A DNA stretch of 64,000 nucleotides from Melieria omissa. Lineage: Eukaryota > Arthropoda > Insecta > Diptera > Ulidiidae. Of the stretch, positions 54,031 to 64,000 are shown piece after piece. The position numbers and the translations under genes were made by a program. Where the stretch lies: NCBI GenBank assembly GCA_963971225.1, contig OZ020270.1, positions 2,232,001 to 2,296,000 of the forward strand. The letters are read 5' to 3'. Within the stretch, counting starts at the first letter, position 1. Each line of letters begins with the position of its first letter. Under the pieces are notes generated by a model, which worked only from the letters and a program-made list of their open reading frames with translations, did no database searches and had not been told where the DNA came from.

Positions 54031-55543
54031 TGGCAGAATACCAGTCAGAATACTGAACCCCCTGAATGCACCCAGATATGTCGGGAAAGATGAGGTAGTT
54101 GGCGAGTGTAAGGAAGCTGTAGCAGTGGTCAATTGCGAGAGTAGCCCGCCTGGAGGTAATAAGAAGAGCGGTTTTAACATGGACGCCATACCGCAGGAGA
54201 ACCAGTGGAGCAGCGAGTTGACGGCCAAGCAGAAACAGAAGGCGAGGTCACTCCTGCAGCACTATGGGTCAATATTTGCGGCAGAAGCAGGCGGAAAAAC
54301 AGCCATAGTGAAGCACAACATCGACACCGGAAGTGCAAAACCGATTCGCCAACCGCCAAGACGAGTTCCTCTGGCCAAGAGGGAGGAGGTCACAAATTTG
54401 ATCGAGAACATGCAGAAAGACAAGGTCATAGAGCCTTCTTCGGGCCCCTGGTGCTCGCCGGTCGTGCTAGTCAAGAAAAAAGATGGCAGTACCCGGTTTT
54501 GTGTGGACTATCGGAAGCTCAATGATGTGACCAAGAAGGACAGTTATCCACTACCTCGGATCGATGACACCCTGGAGACACTGTCAGGCACGCAGTGGTT
54601 CTCCACACTCGACTTACGCAGCGGCTATTGGCAGGTAGAGCTTGCAGACAAGGACAAGGAGAAAACGGCTTTCAGTGTTGGCGATGGTTTGTGGCAGTTC
54701 ACCGTCATGCCGTTTGGACTCTGCAACGCACCAGCAACATTCGAGCGGCTAATGGAACGCGTGCTAAAAGGGCTGCATTGGCGGACGTGTCTGGTGTACC
54801 TCGACGACATAATCGTAATGGGTAAAAGCTTCGACGACCACCTGGGAAAGCTGAAGGAGGTATTTGAGCGGATACAAAAAGCCGGGCTTAAACTCAACCT
54901 AAAGAAGTGCTCGCTGTTCCAAAAGGAGGTCAAGTATCTGGGTCATACGGTTTCCGCCCGCGGAGTACATACGGATGAAGGCAAAATCACGGCGGTGAAG
55001 GAGTGGCCCCGGCCACGCAATCTACACGAACTCCGCAGTTTCCTGGGCCTGTGCACATACTACCGCCGATTTATTCCGGGATTCGCGAACATAGCCAGCA
55101 GCCTGCACAAACTGACGAAAAAGAGCTAAGTTTTCGAGTGGAACGAGGAGCAGGAACAGGCTTTTGCACGTCTGAAGGAAAATCTGTGCAGTGCTCCAAT
55201 TCTGGCCTTCCCCGTGCCTGGGGAGATGTTTGTGCTGGATACAGATGCAAGCGGGAATAGTATTGGCGGTGTGCTATCACAGATAATAGACGGCCAGGAA
55301 CAAGTGATAGCGTACTACAGTAGGGTTTTATCGAAACCGGAACGCAATTACTGTGTGACCTGGAGAGAAATGCTGGCGGTATTGGACTGCGTGAAACACT
55401 TCCACAAATATCTGTCTGTACAAAAGTTTCGCCTGCGCACAGATCATGCGGCATTGAGATGGCTCCTGAACTTTAAAGATCCTGAAGGGCAATTGGCGCG
55501 GTGGATCGAGCGACTGCAGAGCTACGACTACACGATAGAGCAT
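53909..55543 (+). pseudogene. Gypsy G reverse transcriptase and RNase H
   Basis: The RT frame is open to 55126: GPWCSPVVLVKKKDGSTRFC, DYRKLND, FSTLDLRSGYWQ, MPFGLCNAPATFE and the catalytic VYLDDIIV (about 54789-54812). A TAA at 55127-55129 then interrupts. The same frame continues as connection/RNase H: DTDASGNSIGGVLSQ, YYSRVLSKPERNY, TDHAALRWL. It is cut at 55543 by copia, and the end of the domain is on the far side from 62625. The first Met at 53909 is not a real start, since pol follows protease. Confidence 0.9.
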
Positions 55544-56309
55544 TGTTGTTAGGCGTGAAAAGAAACCACGTTGTCGGGTTGAATGCAGAAACGGAACTTA
55601 GCAAATTTATTATATTTCACATGACATCACCAGCCAGGGTTGCATACATATGGGCATCTCCCAAAAAAGGTCCACCACGAGTGAAAAATTCAAATTGCTC
55701 AGAAAAACTTTCTATTATCCAATAATACAGCTTAAATATCTATATTTTATAAATGTAAAAGAATTTTTAATTTTTTTTAATTTTTGACCGAAATATACTA
55801 CTTTAAAAGAAAAAAAATTTTTCTGAGCCTTTTGACGAATTATATGCACAGTTTGTCTTTATCTTATTCAAGTAATATTATATTTTTCTTGTAATGCAAA
55901 AGTTTTCTACTAACAACAATCTTATGTATTAGAGAAAGCGAGAGAAAGTGGAGTTCGAAGAACGGAAGTTTTTTTAGTTTGCTTCTTCCTGTATCCTATT
56001 GTCGCGTCCGTGCCCAAAAAACCTTATTAGTTGTTGCCATTAGTGGACAAACTTTTCAAATGCAAGTAGCTGTCAGTTTTTAAATAGGTGCAATGTTCCC
56101 GTTAGGAAAATATAATAATTGGTTCCCCGCAAAATCGGAAAAAAATTTTATGGGCGTTTAAAATTTGTCGCGTCCGTAACCGGAAGCTCTGAATCGATTC
56201 GATTGTTATTCGATTTCCGGTAAATTTCCGCATTTCTTGAGATACATTTTTTTTCAAAATATTGACTCTCATTGAACATTTTAGCAATAAAATACAAGAA
56301 AATATCAAA

Positions 56310-56832
56310 AAAATAATTGACGCACATTAATCGCATTGAGCGCATCCAAAAGATTTTTATGCGGTTCGCCCTAAGGTCGCTGAACTTTACTGAACCGTTG
56401 CCGTCGTATATTTCCCGCTGCCGCCTTATAAACTTAATGAGTCTAAACTCTAGGCGAACCTATCTTGCGTGCTCCTTCATTGTTGGGTTATTAAATGGGT
56501 CTACAGATTGCCCAACCCTTTTAAGTAAAGTTGCTTTTAATGTTCCAATTCGTAACCTACGGCACGTAGAGACTTTCCACATCAGCCTTTTCAGGTCAAA
56601 CTATGCTAAGAATGCGCCACTGGCCAGAGCCCTTGCGGAATCTTAATAGTGTCCCCGATCTCGATGTATCGCTTCCCAAAGGGACATTATTAAATTTGTT
56701 ATTGAATACGTTCAGTTGAAGCTCTCTTCCTTACTTGTGTGACCTTTTTTTTTTTCTGTTCTTTTTTTCCTTTAGTCAGTAAGTTCTAAATGTACATTGG
56801 CTTATTAAATAAATAAAAAAAATAAAAAAAAA
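56310..56832 (+). mobile_element. LINE F, 3' end fragment
   Basis: A short plus-strand fragment coding for the C-terminal part of a CR1/Jockey-type RT protein (56317-56646: RIERIQKIFMRFALRSL, SYISRCRLINLMSL). It ends in an A-rich tail with AAATAAATAAA at about 56808-56832. It is related to LINE C and LINE E over the same region and is strongly 5' truncated. Confidence 0.8.
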
Positions 56833-57198
56833 ACCGTTATTGCTGTTGCAAAGCCCTTTTCCCCTCAATAAAACACAGAATCAACTAAACACCATATAGC
56901 TTTGTAGAAAGATACCGAATATAGCCGATTCTTATTATCGTAGTGGGAGTGGCAAGTACTCATGTCTAACCTTACATAATCTGTGTCTGCCCAGTGAAAC
57001 ACAAAATCGTTAAGTAATTGTTATTTCTGAATAGAAATAGTCGATTAGTCGAATTTAATTAGTCATACGATTTAGTGATGGGCGTGGTATTCAAGCAAAC
57101 AGAAAAATTCTGTTACCAAATCCATAACTTAAAAAAAAATGCTAACATCACTTGCAATCTTTGCCCGCCATTTGTACGATAAATCGTACAAAGCTTTG

Positions 57199-57593
57199 CA
57201 ACCCTTGTGTGATTTGTACGATATGTCGTACAATTTTTTAAAGGCTCGAGAAAAATATTTAGAAGCAAAAATTGTTAAATTTAATAAGTTTTATAAATCA
57301 ACTGAGATTCAAACTTTGAACTTGTTTGTCTTTTTGCTACTAAAAAGTATTACATATTTAAAAATTCTTCCGCAGAAGCATCGCATCGCCAAATTCTTGC
57401 AAAGAACTGCTTACAAATCGCACTCACACTGTATAGCCGCGGCTATTGTGGTTTATATTTTCAAACAGAATGGTAAAACATAACTTCCTTAATAAGAATT
57501 TAAAAGCCGTTTCATAAAAAAAACGTTCGCTGTCAAAAAAAAATCTTTAAAAAAAATTGTACGATATATCATACAAATTTCCGGAAAGGGTTG
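57199..57593. repeat. MITE-like element with palindromic ends
   Basis: Imperfect inverted ends of about 45 bp (CAACCCTT, then TTGTACGATATGTCGTACAA and T/A run) face each other at 57199-57245 and 57545-57593. Each arm holds a near-perfect 20-bp palindrome TTGTACGATAWRTCGTACAA. A third copy of the palindrome stands just outside at 57172-57192. The open frame from 57139 to 57483 spans this and is not a convincing gene. Confidence 0.55.
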
Positions 57594-58367
57594 ATGAAAA
57601 ATACTGTACAAATAATTAATATAATATAATTTAATTAATTTATTAAGTTATTTCTAAAACCAGTTTGCTGCGATGTGATGAATGAAAGGTGCATTGCTAA
57701 TGATTGTAAGAGCTGTGTGCGCGATATTAAACGCGATCTAATTTCAATAGAGTTCCTCAGGAAAATTAAATAAACCACACTAAGAACTTTTAACTTTGAT
57801 TTTTCCTTATTTTGATTGCTGTAACTTGAATTTAACTTGTTATGTGTTATTTTTATTAAAAGTTGAAGTGTTATAATGAAAACGATTACTGTATTTAGTA
57901 AGGGGAATACCCTTGGAAAAATTTGTCGCGTCCGTGATGTCGCGTCCGTATTCATGATATACCTAATTAAAAAAAGGTAAGACAAAATTCTCATATTTCA
58001 TAAGTCTACGAAGAAAAGTTATCCTTTGACCTTCATTTGCATGTATATATATAAAAAAAAAGTTCCTAAAAATCGCTAAATTTTGTATATTTCTATAAGA
58101 GCTTCAAAAAACTTCTTTTTTTTGTCGCGTCCGTTTCATTGCATAATTGCTTTTTATTTTGTACTAATTTGTACTAAATCTTTCAAATATATTTCTAAAA
58201 TGTAGCACCATTTCAGCGCGTTAGAACACTAAAAAAACATATCGACTTCTTGTGTTTCTTTCTTGTTTTTGGTGTAATTGAAAGCGTGCGAATGTCGCGT
58301 CCGTGCCACTGGGAGATGCCCATATGTATAAAGTTAGGTAACTTACTATTCAATACCTTTTACAACA

Positions 58368-58465
58368 TTTTCCCTGAATAACAATTTTATAAGTAATTTC
58401 ATTTTATTCGATACCTTTTACAAAATTTTCCTTGAATAACAATCTTCAAAAATACTATTTCATAT
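58368..58465. other. Copia 3' non-coding end
   Basis: Short AT-rich stretch between RNase H and the 3' LTR, holding an imperfect repeat of the LTR-end phrase CCTTTTACAA near 58405-58420. Confidence 0.5.
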
Positions 58466-59134
58466 CTATTTCAAGCCAAATTTATTCAAAAAGAACTTAA
58501 TTTTGTCAGCACTTACACTCTTAGTAAGGATGTCAGCCAGCATGTTATTTGTGTTTACATATTTCAATTCAACTTTGCTGGTTTCTAGTTGTTCTTGTAT
58601 AAACTTAACTCTAATGTCTACATGTTTTGTCCTATATGAATAAGAATTATTTTGTGCAATATGTATTGCACTCATATTGTCGCAAAATAAAATCTTCCGC
58701 TTGGGTATGCCCGTTGTTATCTCAGCCTGTAGTCGCTGCAACCAAATCGTCTCCTGAATGGCCGAAGCCACTGACATGAATTCCGCTTCAGTGGAGGAAA
58801 CAGCCACGGTACGTTGACGTCTAGTACACCATGAGATGGCTCCACCTTGGAAACAAAATACGTATCCACTAGTCGACCGCCTGTCATCAACGTTGCCTGC
58901 CCAGTCTGCATCGCAAAAACCAACTAAATCAACTGGCTTGCTCTCATAAATCAGTTTCTTGTTGATGGTCCCCTTCAAGTAGCGCATGATACGTTTCACA
59001 GCAGTCCAATGAGCTTGTCCTGGATTTGTATTGAATCTGCTCAACGAATTGACTGCGAAGCTTATATCAGGTCTTGTAATTTGTGCTGCGAAAAGCAAAC
59101 ACCCGATTGCCTGCATGTAGGGTACCTTTGCCAT
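58466..59134 (-). pseudogene. Copia RNase H and RT end
   Basis: 222 codons: MQAIGCLLFAAQITRPDISF and AVKRIMRYLKGT (end of RT/connection), then RNase H with FCDADWAGNVDDRRSTSG, STEAEFMS, CDNMSAIHIA and RTKHVDIR. All acidic residues expected for RNase H are present. The stop is at 58466. The frame is not joined to the RT frame, because a deletion lies at 59130-59180. Confidence 0.9.
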
Positions 59135-60122
59135 TTCAATTTTTTCAATTTTTTTTCAATTTTTTCAATTTCAATTTTTGCCGTGACTGCGTCTAGTTGG
59201 TGAATCAACAATTTGTGCCTAGCAGCTAGGGCAAACAAAAATCGCAACGAAGTGTATCGCACCACCGGAGAAAACGTTTCTTCGTAATCGATACCTTTCT
59301 GCTGGCTGCATCCCTTTATCACTAGCCTGGCCTTGTATCGAACTACACTACCATTTGCATCGATTTTAGTTTTAAAAACCCACTTACTCTTGATCGGTTT
59401 CTTTCCGGGCGGCAGCTCAGTCAGGCACCACGTGTCATTTAGCTCCATTGACTGCATTTCGTCATCCATCGCTGCTCTCCATGATGTGGCCTCAGATGAT
59501 GACATTGCGTCCTGAACTGTTTCTGGATCATTCGCAACAAAGCTTGTTGCACAAAAGTTGTAACTGCGGTTTAACTCGTTTCCGCTGCGCAACTTATTCG
59601 CGAGGCGTTCTGATCTTCGGACTTCATTTAATTGGTGATCGCTGTCGCTGCTTTCAGTTGCGTCTTCATATTCCATACTGGCTTTGTCGCTGTTGGCATC
59701 TTCGTCTTTAATTGGCAATTGTACTTTACATTCTTCCTCTGAATTGGCAATATGCCCACCAATGTCTACTGTGGGAGATGGAATTCTATCAGTGGAGTTT
59801 TCTTTATCGGCACATACCTGGTTACTGCTTTCAATAAATGTTACATTTCTGCTGATTATGATTCCTCTAGTTTGGGGGTCGTGCAACCGATATGCTTTTG
59901 ACTCACTGCTATGCCCCACAAAGATGCACTCCTTCGATTTTGCATCCAACTTGGACCGCTTTTGCTGCAGTACGTGAACAAAAGCTTTACTTCCAAACAC
60001 GCGCAAATGTTTCAAGGAAGGTGTCTTGCCTGACCACATTTCTTCTGGACTGCGATTGTTGTTTCTGCATGGTACGCGATTTATTAAATATGATGCAGTA
60101 GCGGCGGCTTCTGCCCAAAATA
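59062..60122 (-). pseudogene. Copia integrase C-terminus and RT N-terminus
   Basis: Reads the integrase C-terminal region (HLRVFGSKAFVHV, CIFVGHSSESKAYRL), an acidic variable spacer, then the RT start (WRAAMDDEMQSM, WVFKTKIDANGSVVRYKARL, FSPVVRYTSLRFLFAL, HQLDAVTA). After VTA it enters a low-complexity AAAATTG tract (59137-59180) encoding KIEIEKIEKKLKKLK. The rest of RT, including the YVDD site, is missing. The start is set by the mariner insertion, not by a natural ATG. Confidence 0.9.
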
Positions 60123-60689
60123 AAGCGTGATCCATTTCGAGGTTCCCTACTTTTTTAAAGAAAAAAACACAGAAAATTAAAATTTAACGGGGAATGTTTA
60201 TTATCATTCGAAAGAACATTCTTTGGCATTTATTTTTTGAAGATTATCTCTTTCAAATGTTGGCCGCGGCTACGTCTCAGATGATCCATCCGTTGAGTCC
60301 AATTTTCGATGACTCGTTCGAGCATTTCGACTGGTAACTGGCGAATGACACGCGTGATGTTTTGCTCCAAGGCCTGAATCGAAGCGGGTTTATCCGTATA
60401 GACTTTAGACTTTACGTATCCCCACAGAAAAAAGTCTAACGGTGTGATATCACACGATCTTGGTGGCCAATCGACCGGCCCATTACGTGAAATTAGCTGT
60501 TCTCACCGGCATCATTTTTGAAGAAATATGGACCGATGAACGATTTGTAAACGTTGTTCAGGCGTAAGTCTTTCCATGATGAAATGCCAAACAATACTGA
60601 ACAAAAATAATATGACAGCTTGACACGACTCACGCGTGATCTGTCAAAAAAAGGTTATTGAAAAAAGTACCTCTAGTTGGATCACCCTT
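60123..60689 (-). mobile_element. Deleted mariner-type transposon 2, 567 bp
   Basis: Ends AAGCGTGATCC (left) and AAGGGTGATCC (right, complement), followed on both sides by a GAGGT..ACTTTTTT block. TA flanks lie at 60121-60122 and 60690-60691. It breaks the copia polyprotein between integrase core and its C-terminus. It holds only the two ends of a transposase gene. Confidence 0.8.
60225..60578 (-). pseudogene. Mariner transposase, middle deleted (element 2)
   Basis: MERLTPEQRLQIVHRS is the N-terminal helix (ATG near 60578), followed by a stop. A jump leads to the C-terminal catalytic end PPRSCDITPLDFFLWGYVKS and a terminal QHLKEIIFKK. It shares architecture and size with element 1 (48142-48710) but differs in sequence and ends, so it is a different family with the same kind of deletion. 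Confidence 0.8.
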
Positions 60690-61268
60690 TATATGTTTTA
60701 ATTTTGAATCGATTAACAGGCAGCGTACCCGCTCCATTATGGTACGATTCATGCGTTCGGCAACGCCATTTTGTTCTGGTGTGTACGGGCACGTTTTTTG
60801 GTGAATTATGCCCTCGTTTTGCAAGAAAGTATGACATTTTTCATTTATATATTCAGTACCATTGTCTGTTCGAAGTATTTTAATGCGTTTTCCGCACTGG
60901 TTTTCTGCAACACTTTTGAATTTCTTAAATTCTTCAAAAACATCAGACTTCCTTTTAATTGGCACTATGACAACTTTCCGCGAATAGTCATCCACAAATG
61001 TCACAATGTATTGAGCGCCCGAAAATGATTTTGTCTCGAACGGCCCCATAACATCAGAGTGTACTAGTGCTAGCAATTCAGAGGCTCGTTCACCAATGTC
61101 TTTAAATGATTCTCTTGTTTGCTTTGCTTTTATGCACACCACGCAGTTGAAATGTTTGTAATTTCCGAAACTTATGCCGAATGCGGCGTTTTGCACCTTG
61201 TTTAGGTTATTTTCACAAATATGACCGAGTCTGCGATGCCATAACTCACTGTTGTTTACAACAGTCAT
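60690..61268 (-). pseudogene. Copia GAG-pre-integrase and integrase core
   Basis: Starts near TVVNNSELWHRRLGHI (zinc-binding HHCC with H.RLGH and CVVCIKAKQ). The integrase core has HSDVMGPF (first Asp), TDNGTEYI (second Asp) and PEQNGVAERMNRTI (Glu). It runs into the mariner element at 60689. A frame break at about 61265 separates it from protease. Confidence 0.9.
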
Positions 61269-61640
61269 CGCCTTCTCTCTTTCACCGTGCAGTTTAATTT
61301 ATATAGGTTATTCACAACATTTGCTGAAGCGAACATGGCACCACTTTGATCGAAAATTTTACACTTGTCTCCTTTAAACACCACTGTATTGCCTTTTCTC
61401 GCCAATTGTCTTACCGAGAGTAAGTTTGCACACACCCTGGGTGCGTACTCAACGTCGTGTATTACAGCAGTGGTCTCCTTCTTGCCTACACTCAACAGCA
61501 CCTTCACGTCACCTGCACATTCGATCGGTATTGTTTCGTTATTTGCGACCATCACGTGTTTTCCCTCAACCCTTTTTTGGTTTTGCAGAATGCTTACGCT
61601 ATTCGTCACGTGAGATGTGGCGCCAGAATCGACATACCAA
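61265..61640 (-). pseudogene. Copia aspartic protease
   Basis: The DSGATSH active site lies at about 61610-61630 in this frame, followed by TIPIECAGDVKV, EYAPRVCANLLSV and a C-terminal stretch ending near 61265. It overlaps the end of gag in a different frame, whereas copia elements normally use one long frame. A frameshift near 61650 is therefore inferred. Confidence 0.8.
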
Positions 61641-62391
61641 TCGTGTATGTTGTTGTTGCTTTTCGCTGTGAGTAAAGTAGACTTTGCATTTTTTCATGCT
61701 TTTTCTTTGTGCTTTTCCCTTTATTTGGGCAATCTTTTGCAAAGTGACCATCTCGTTTACATGCAAAGCACTTTAGCTTTCGAGAATATTCTTTTTTTGC
61801 GGAGACGAATGCACTTTCTTCAGTTTTACCATTGTCGAATTTTGCGTCCTGCAAAAGCAAATTTTTCACAATGTCAATGCCCAATTTCGATTTGGCATTT
61901 TCAACTGCCAAAACCAATGGTTGAAATTCGTTTGGTAGACCAGCTAGCATCAATGAAGCAATTAGCTCATCGTTTATGTCCAACCCTGCTTCTTGCACTT
62001 TCATGGACGTCATAACCATTTTGTTGACGTAATCCTGCATTGAATCGCAGTCACACAGTTTCAGCTGCACCAACTGTTTCAGCAACTCGACCTTCCTGGT
62101 CAGACCCGTGTCCTCATACGCCGCGAGCAGTGCGTCCCAAGCTTGCTTTGCTGATGTTGCCTTGGCAATGTGCGCGAAGTTCCCTGGTTCAACCATCAGC
62201 GTGATTTCAGCTAGCGCACGTGAATCTGCATCAACATCCTTTTCACTCGATCTGTCGGAAAGCCCCGTTTGCACAATTTTCCAGCAGTTTTTTAGGACGA
62301 GATATGACTTCGCATGCCGCTTCCATACGTCAAAGTTTTCTCTTCCACAGAGCTTTTCAAAAGGAAAAGACAAATTGTTGTTCGAAGCCAT
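61606..62391 (-). pseudogene. Copia gag
   Basis: The ATG at 62391 (MASNNNLSF) starts a 261-codon frame: capsid-like helices (FDVWKRHAKSYL; AKQAWDALLAAYED; ASLMLAGLPNEFQPLV) and a CCHC zinc knuckle (CFACKRDGHFAKDC, about 61730-61775) followed by a Lys-rich stretch. It runs out of frame before protease. The start is about 60 bases inside the 5' LTR, at a sensible distance. Confidence 0.85.
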
Positions 62392-62446
62392 TTTTTTTTT
62401 TTTTGTAATCCAAACGTTTTAAATTATAGTGCAAAGGCCCATAACC

Positions 62447-62619
62447 TGTTGTTAGGCATGAAAAGAAACCACGTTGTCGGGTTGAACGCAGAAACGGACC
62501 TTAGCAAATTTATTACATTTCACATGACATCACCAGCCAGGGTTGCATACATATGTATAAAGTTAGGTAACTTACTATTCAATACCTTTTACAAATGTTA
62601 TTTAATACCTTTTACAACA
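62447..62619 (-). repeat. Copia 5' LTR
   Basis: 173 bp, TGTTGTTAGGC to TTTTACAACA on the plus strand, followed by the AGCAT duplication (62620-62624). Confidence 0.9.
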
Positions 62620-62624
62620 AGCAT

Positions 62625-64000
62625 CGCAAGGGCAGTAGCCATGGAAATGCCGATGCCTTGTCCCGCCGTCCGTGCAAAGTCGAATGCAGGCATTGTTCGT
62701 GAGCCGAAAGCAAAGAACAAATAGTGGACGTCCGGTTGGTCAGCGTCATGCCAGAGGAAGAGTGGTCTGCGGAGAGGCTACAAAAAGACCAGCGTGAGGA
62801 TGCGGATCTTGCGAAAATCGTCGAAGGCAAGGAGCAAGGCGCACGTCCAGACTGGCAGGAGATGGCCGGTGAAAGCCCGATCGCTAAGGCTTACTGGGCA
62901 CAGTGGAAAAGTCTGCGACTGAAAGAAGGATGCCTGTACCGCGAATGGGAGAGCGCGGATGGTCGGACCAGCAACTCCCTAATGGTAGTGCCGAAATGCA
63001 GAATCAACGAGGTCATCGAGGCATACCATAACGACTCCAGTGGAGGGCACCTGGGTATCACCAAAACCGTCGCCAAAATAAAAAGACGATTCTACTGGGT
63101 AGGATGTCAGGAGTCTGTAGCCGAGTGGATTAAGAGCTGCGACCGATGTTCAGCCGCGAAAGGGCCGACAAGAAAATCTCGAGGCCGCATGCAGCAGTAC
63201 AACGTGGGAGCGCCCTTCGAGCGGATTGCTATGGACGTCGCCGGCCCATTCCCAACTAGCAGTCAAGGCAACAAATATGTGCTGGTTGTAATGGATTACT
63301 TCAGCAAATGGCCCGAAGTGTACCCTATTCCTAACCAGGAGGCCACTACGATCTCGGAAAAGCTGGTAAACAACTGGGTAGCCCGGTTCGGAGTTCCGTT
63401 GGAGTTGCACTCAGATCAAGGCCGGAATTTCGAGTCTGCGGTATTCAAGGAAATGTGTGGGCTGCTGGGGATAAAGAAAACGCGTACCACTCCTTTGCAC
63501 CCACAGTCCGACGGCATGGTGGAACGCTTTAACCGGACACTGGAGGAATACCTGCGGAAAGTGGTAGGCAGGAATCAAAAGGATTGGGACACGCACATCC
63601 CCCTGTTCCTGATGGCGTGTAGGTCAGCCCCGCACGACACGACATCACTCACCCCAGCCCGAGCAGTGTTCGGCACAGAGTTGCGGTTACCCGCTGACTT
63701 GAAGTTCGGGCTAGTCGGCACAACGGGAGGCGCTAAGACGGACTACGTGGTCAATAAGCGGGCGGAACTGGAGGAAATTCACCAGAGCCGCACCAAACTG
63801 GTCAGCGATAAGGCGAAAGCCAGATACGATCTACGGGCCAACTCAGCAGGGTTCCAAGAAGGCGATTTGGTAATGCTCTACAACCCGCAGCGGAGGAAAG
63901 GTTGGTCTCCGAAGCTTCAAGCGTCATGGGAAGGGCCGTACGAAGTCGTGACTAGGATTAGCGACGCGGTATACCGGATTCAGCGTTGCAGTAATAGAGG
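62625..64000 (+). pseudogene. Gypsy G RNase H end and integrase (runs off window)
   Basis: The plus strand continues gypsy pol directly after the copia element: NADALSRRP (end of RNase H/connection), a TGA near 62700, then an uninterrupted frame to the window end. Integrase shows the HHCC zinc site (GGHLGITKT, then SCDRCSAA), the DDE core (MDVAGPF; HSDQGRNFES; Glu in GMVERFNRTLEEY) and a C-terminal GPY-type motif (WEGPYEVV, about 63930). No start codon is needed since it is part of a polyprotein. Apart from the TGA it is undamaged. Confidence 0.9.

Larger units (their letters stand above)
55653..58314. mobile_element. TIR element with repeated GTCGCGTCCGT, about 2.66 kb
   Basis: Ends GGGCATCTCCCA and its complement (left near 55651, right near 58315) sit within the palindromic target CATATG, which is duplicated. 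The uninterrupted right LTR has CATATG once. The duplication could be 4 (ATAT) to 6 bp, because the site is palindromic. The motif GTCGCGTCCGT recurs in one orientation at about 55999, 56167, 57924, 57938, 58124 and 58295, clustering towards both ends as subterminal binding sites do. No transposase is seen. It contains LINE F and a palindromic MITE. Superfamily unknown. Confidence 0.75.
55544..58367 (-). repeat. Copia 3' LTR, split
   Basis: Starts TGTTGTTAGGC at 55544, runs to CATATG near 55651, and resumes at 58315 to end TTTTACAACA at 58367. It matches the right LTR, except that the right one has about 30 extra bases near its inner end. Confidence 0.85.
55544..62619 (-). mobile_element. Copia (Ty1) element inside gypsy G
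   Basis: Left LTR 55544-55651 plus 58315-58367 (split by a TIR element), right LTR 62447-62619, and 5-bp duplication AGCAT at 55539-55543 and 62620-62624. The gene order on the minus strand is gag, protease, integrase, RT, RNase H, which is the copia order. A deleted mariner interrupts the integrase/RT spacer (60123-60689). RT is partly deleted. The gypsy frame reads through when the element and one AGCAT are removed. Confidence 0.95.
49567..64000 (+). mobile_element. Ty3/gypsy element G, running off the window
   Basis: The 5' LTR (49567-49992), primer site, gag, protease, RT-RNase H and integrase all lie on the plus strand. It is interrupted by LINE E (51508-about 53630) and by a copia element (55544-62619, 5-bp duplication AGCAT). 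Own lesions are stop codons in gag (50358-50360), a frameshift near 50700, a TGA after the zinc knuckle (near 51433), a TAA at the end of the RT frame (55127-55129) and a TGA near 62700. The 3' LTR is outside the window. Confidence 0.9.

Noticed and set aside
57139..57483. A 114-codon plus-strand frame, possible small protein
   Set aside because: It spans the inverted arms of a palindromic MITE and is AT-rich with no motif; the frame is better explained by the repeat.

Overview
This window is eukaryotic, from an insect and most likely a dipteran. I lean towards a tephritid fruit fly or close relative, because the LINE, BEL, Transib and tRNA-headed SINE sequences look familiar from such genomes; that placement rests on recall, not on a search. 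Short introns with GTAAGT donors, many fly-type transposable elements (TEs) and the absence of bacterial operons support it. Almost everything here is TE sequence. The one clear host-type locus is a tandemly duplicated, damaged gene for a secreted zona pellucida (ZP) domain protein with a long Cys/Thr/Pro repeat tail.

Layout. 1-13.9 kb is a nest of retroelements on the minus strand. A CR1/Jockey-type LINE (LINE A, 1-1267 and 11196-about 13915) is split by an LOA-clade LINE (1268-11195). That in turn is split by another CR1/Jockey-type LINE (LINE B, 1520-5953). LINE A ORF1 is also split by a hAT remnant (12203-13157). Target-site duplications (TSDs) and restored reading frames support each step. 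13.9-15.8 kb holds a broken gene of unknown family and a pogo/Tigger-like MITE.

15.85-30.16 kb is a tandem duplication of a 6.3-kb unit carrying the ZP/CxPGSxDPxC gene. The second copy took a 1.6-kb insertion with 28-bp terminal inverted repeats (TIRs), and the first copy keeps the empty site. 31.4-42.2 kb contains a LINE 3' fragment, a Transib transposon (TIR CACTATGG, TSD CGACG), a gypsy-type pol remnant flanked by what I infer to be its LTRs, four copies of a tRNA-headed SINE, a MITE inside one SINE, an intact Tc1 transposase gene and a GGGGGCGTGGCAC repeat block.

42.2-48.1 kb is a BEL/Pao element, lacking reverse transcriptase (RT) and integrase (IN), inserted into the LTR of a second BEL/Pao element. 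48.1-49.6 kb has a deleted mariner and a 246-bp tandem repeat. 49.57-64 kb is a Ty3/gypsy element on the plus strand (LTR, primer site, gag, protease, RT, RNase H, integrase running off the window). It is interrupted by LINE E and by a copia element (55544-62619). The copia element carries a deleted mariner and, inside its left LTR, a 2.7-kb TIR element that itself holds a LINE fragment and a palindromic MITE.

How the parts relate. The value of the window is relative chronology: each insertion dates the one it interrupts. The only protein likely still functional is the Tc1 transposase (39705-40715); LOA ORF1 is also open. I found no CRISPR, operon or other coherent new multi-gene system. The best candidates for something undescribed are the ZP-plus-repeat gene, the unknown gene at 13920-14917, and the TIR element with repeated GTCGCGTCCGT motifs.
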